Positions 5,627 to 6,252 of a stretch of DNA of 6,252 nt are shown in pieces. Numbering within the stretch: position 1 is the first letter of the stretch; each line of letters opens with the position of its first letter. The position numbers were made by a program, and so were the translations under genes. The stretch lies in contig CAJORD010000283.1 of assembly GCA_905236605.1 (NCBI GenBank), positions 1 through 6,252 of the forward strand, given 5' to 3'. This stretch comes from an uncultured Synergistales bacterium (GTDB taxonomy: Bacteria; Synergistota; Synergistia; Synergistales; Aminobacteriaceae). The notes under the pieces were generated by a model that saw only the letters and a program-made list of their open reading frames with translations, searched no databases and had not been told where the DNA came from.

Positions 5627-6252
5627 TTAAGCACGCCTAAAATTTTCGAGCATGGCTTTTTTGTCGGAGGCTTTCATCAGCGCTTCACCGATTAGAACAG
5701 CATCAGCTCCAAAATTTTTAATTTCTTTAACGTCGTCAATAGTCTTCACGCCGCTTTCAGATACAAAAATCACATCTTCGGGAATTAATTTACGAAGTCG
5801 TTTAGCGTTTTGAGTATCGACGGAAAAATCTTTGAGATTTCGATTGTTGACCCCGATAACGCGCGCGCCGGCGTTCAAAGCGATTTTAATTTCGCGTTCG
5901 TCGTGAGCCTCAACGAGAGCAGAAATTTTTAATTCGTTGCACAGTGCGAGATATTCGTTAAGCTGTGCTTCAGACAAAATCGAACAAATTAAAAGCACCG
6001 CGGACGCACCGAGGGCCTTCGCTTCGTAAATCATATATTCGTCAACGGTGAAATCTTTTCGCAAACACGGAATCGAAACCGACGCGGCAATCTCACGAAG
6101 AAAATTTTTATCACCAAGAAACCATTTAGGCTCCGTCAAAACTGAAATACAATCGGCCCCGGCTGCTTCATAATCTTTCGCAATTTGCAAATATGGAAAG
6201 TCCGGCGCGATTAATCCCTTCGACGGCGACGCTTTTTTACATTCGCATATAA
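5627..6252 (-). CDS. trpC: Indole-3-glycerol phosphate synthase, 5' end cut by the window edge
   Basis: 207 residues are visible; roughly the first 50 of a normal 250-260 lie beyond position 6252. TrpC decarboxylates and closes CdRP to indole-3-glycerol phosphate, the TrpA substrate. The frame runs to the edge without a start: the first readable codons give ICECKKASPSKG, the family signature with residues matching Sulfolobus Glu51, Lys53 and Ser56. Other active-site residues are visible: Lys in CLRKDF (Lys110), Glu in LVEAHDE (Glu159), Asn in GVNNRNL (Asn180), and Glu-Ser in VSESGV (Glu210, Ser211). The C-terminal phosphate loop AVLIGEAL is intact. A TTG at 6190 could be mistaken for a start but lies inside the conserved barrel. 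It is first in the visible run of trpC-F-B-A; trpE, trpG and trpD are expected upstream, outside the window. Confidence 0.97.
   Translation of the reverse strand, partial: ICECKKASPSKGLIAPDFPYLQIAKDYEAAGADCISVLTEPKWFLGDKNFLREIAASVSIPCLRKDFTVDEYMIYEAKALGASAVLLICSILSEAQLNEYLALCNELKISALVEAHDEREIKIALNAGARVIGVNNRNLKDFSVDTQNAKRLRKLIPEDVIFVSESGVKTIDDVKEIKNFGADAVLIGEALMKASDKKAMLENFRRA

Noticed and set aside
5627..6190. TTG at 6190 as the start of trpC
   Set aside because: The frame is open to the window edge and encodes the conserved ECKKASPSKG signature upstream of this codon; the gene is truncated by the window, not short.

Overview
The window carries genes only on the minus strand, in two transcription blocks that read from the right edge to the left. 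The right block (2444-6252) is the distal half of a tryptophan biosynthesis operon: trpC (cut by the window edge), trpF, trpB and trpA, followed by a Maa/NodL-type hexapeptide-repeat O-acetyltransferase. Spacing is tight: 3 nt between trpC and trpF, 9 nt between trpF and trpB, an 8-nt trpB/trpA overlap, and 32 nt to the acetyltransferase. Together the trp enzymes turn CdRP-precursor PRA into L-tryptophan: TrpF makes CdRP, TrpC makes indole-3-glycerol phosphate, and the TrpA/TrpB complex makes tryptophan. A GC-rich hairpin with a U-rich tail at about 2415-2441 closes this block.

The left block (1-2417) has its own extended -10 promoter and a good Shine-Dalgarno site. It holds one large gene that does not read through as given: the first 41 codons (from GTG 2350) and the last 733 codons (ending at 18) are in different frames, and the switch coincides with a run of ten G (ten C on the plus strand, 2218-2227). 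One more G, or two fewer, would give a continuous protein of about 777 residues. This is the most interesting object in the window: a candidate phase-variable gene, or else a frameshifted gene or homopolymer sequencing error. The predicted protein has a possible PH-like N-terminal region, a possible PD-(D/E)XK-like nuclease motif set (E...D...QxK), several membrane segments including a long glycine-zipper stretch, a Pro/Glu-rich linker and a C-terminal helical domain that faintly resembles an acyl carrier protein. Its function is unknown. An AGGAG at the extreme left edge hints that a further gene follows it directly.

The organism is a bacterium of moderate AT richness with strong AAAATTTTT bias between GC-richer codons, clear AGGAG-type ribosome binding sites, separate trpC and trpF genes, and a TrpA of the TAEGP type. 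I think an anaerobic Firmicute such as a Negativicute or clostridium, or a Synergistete, is plausible, but the sequence does not settle the taxon. There are no tRNA, rRNA, CRISPR or insertion-sequence features, and no gene-free stretch longer than about 90 bases.
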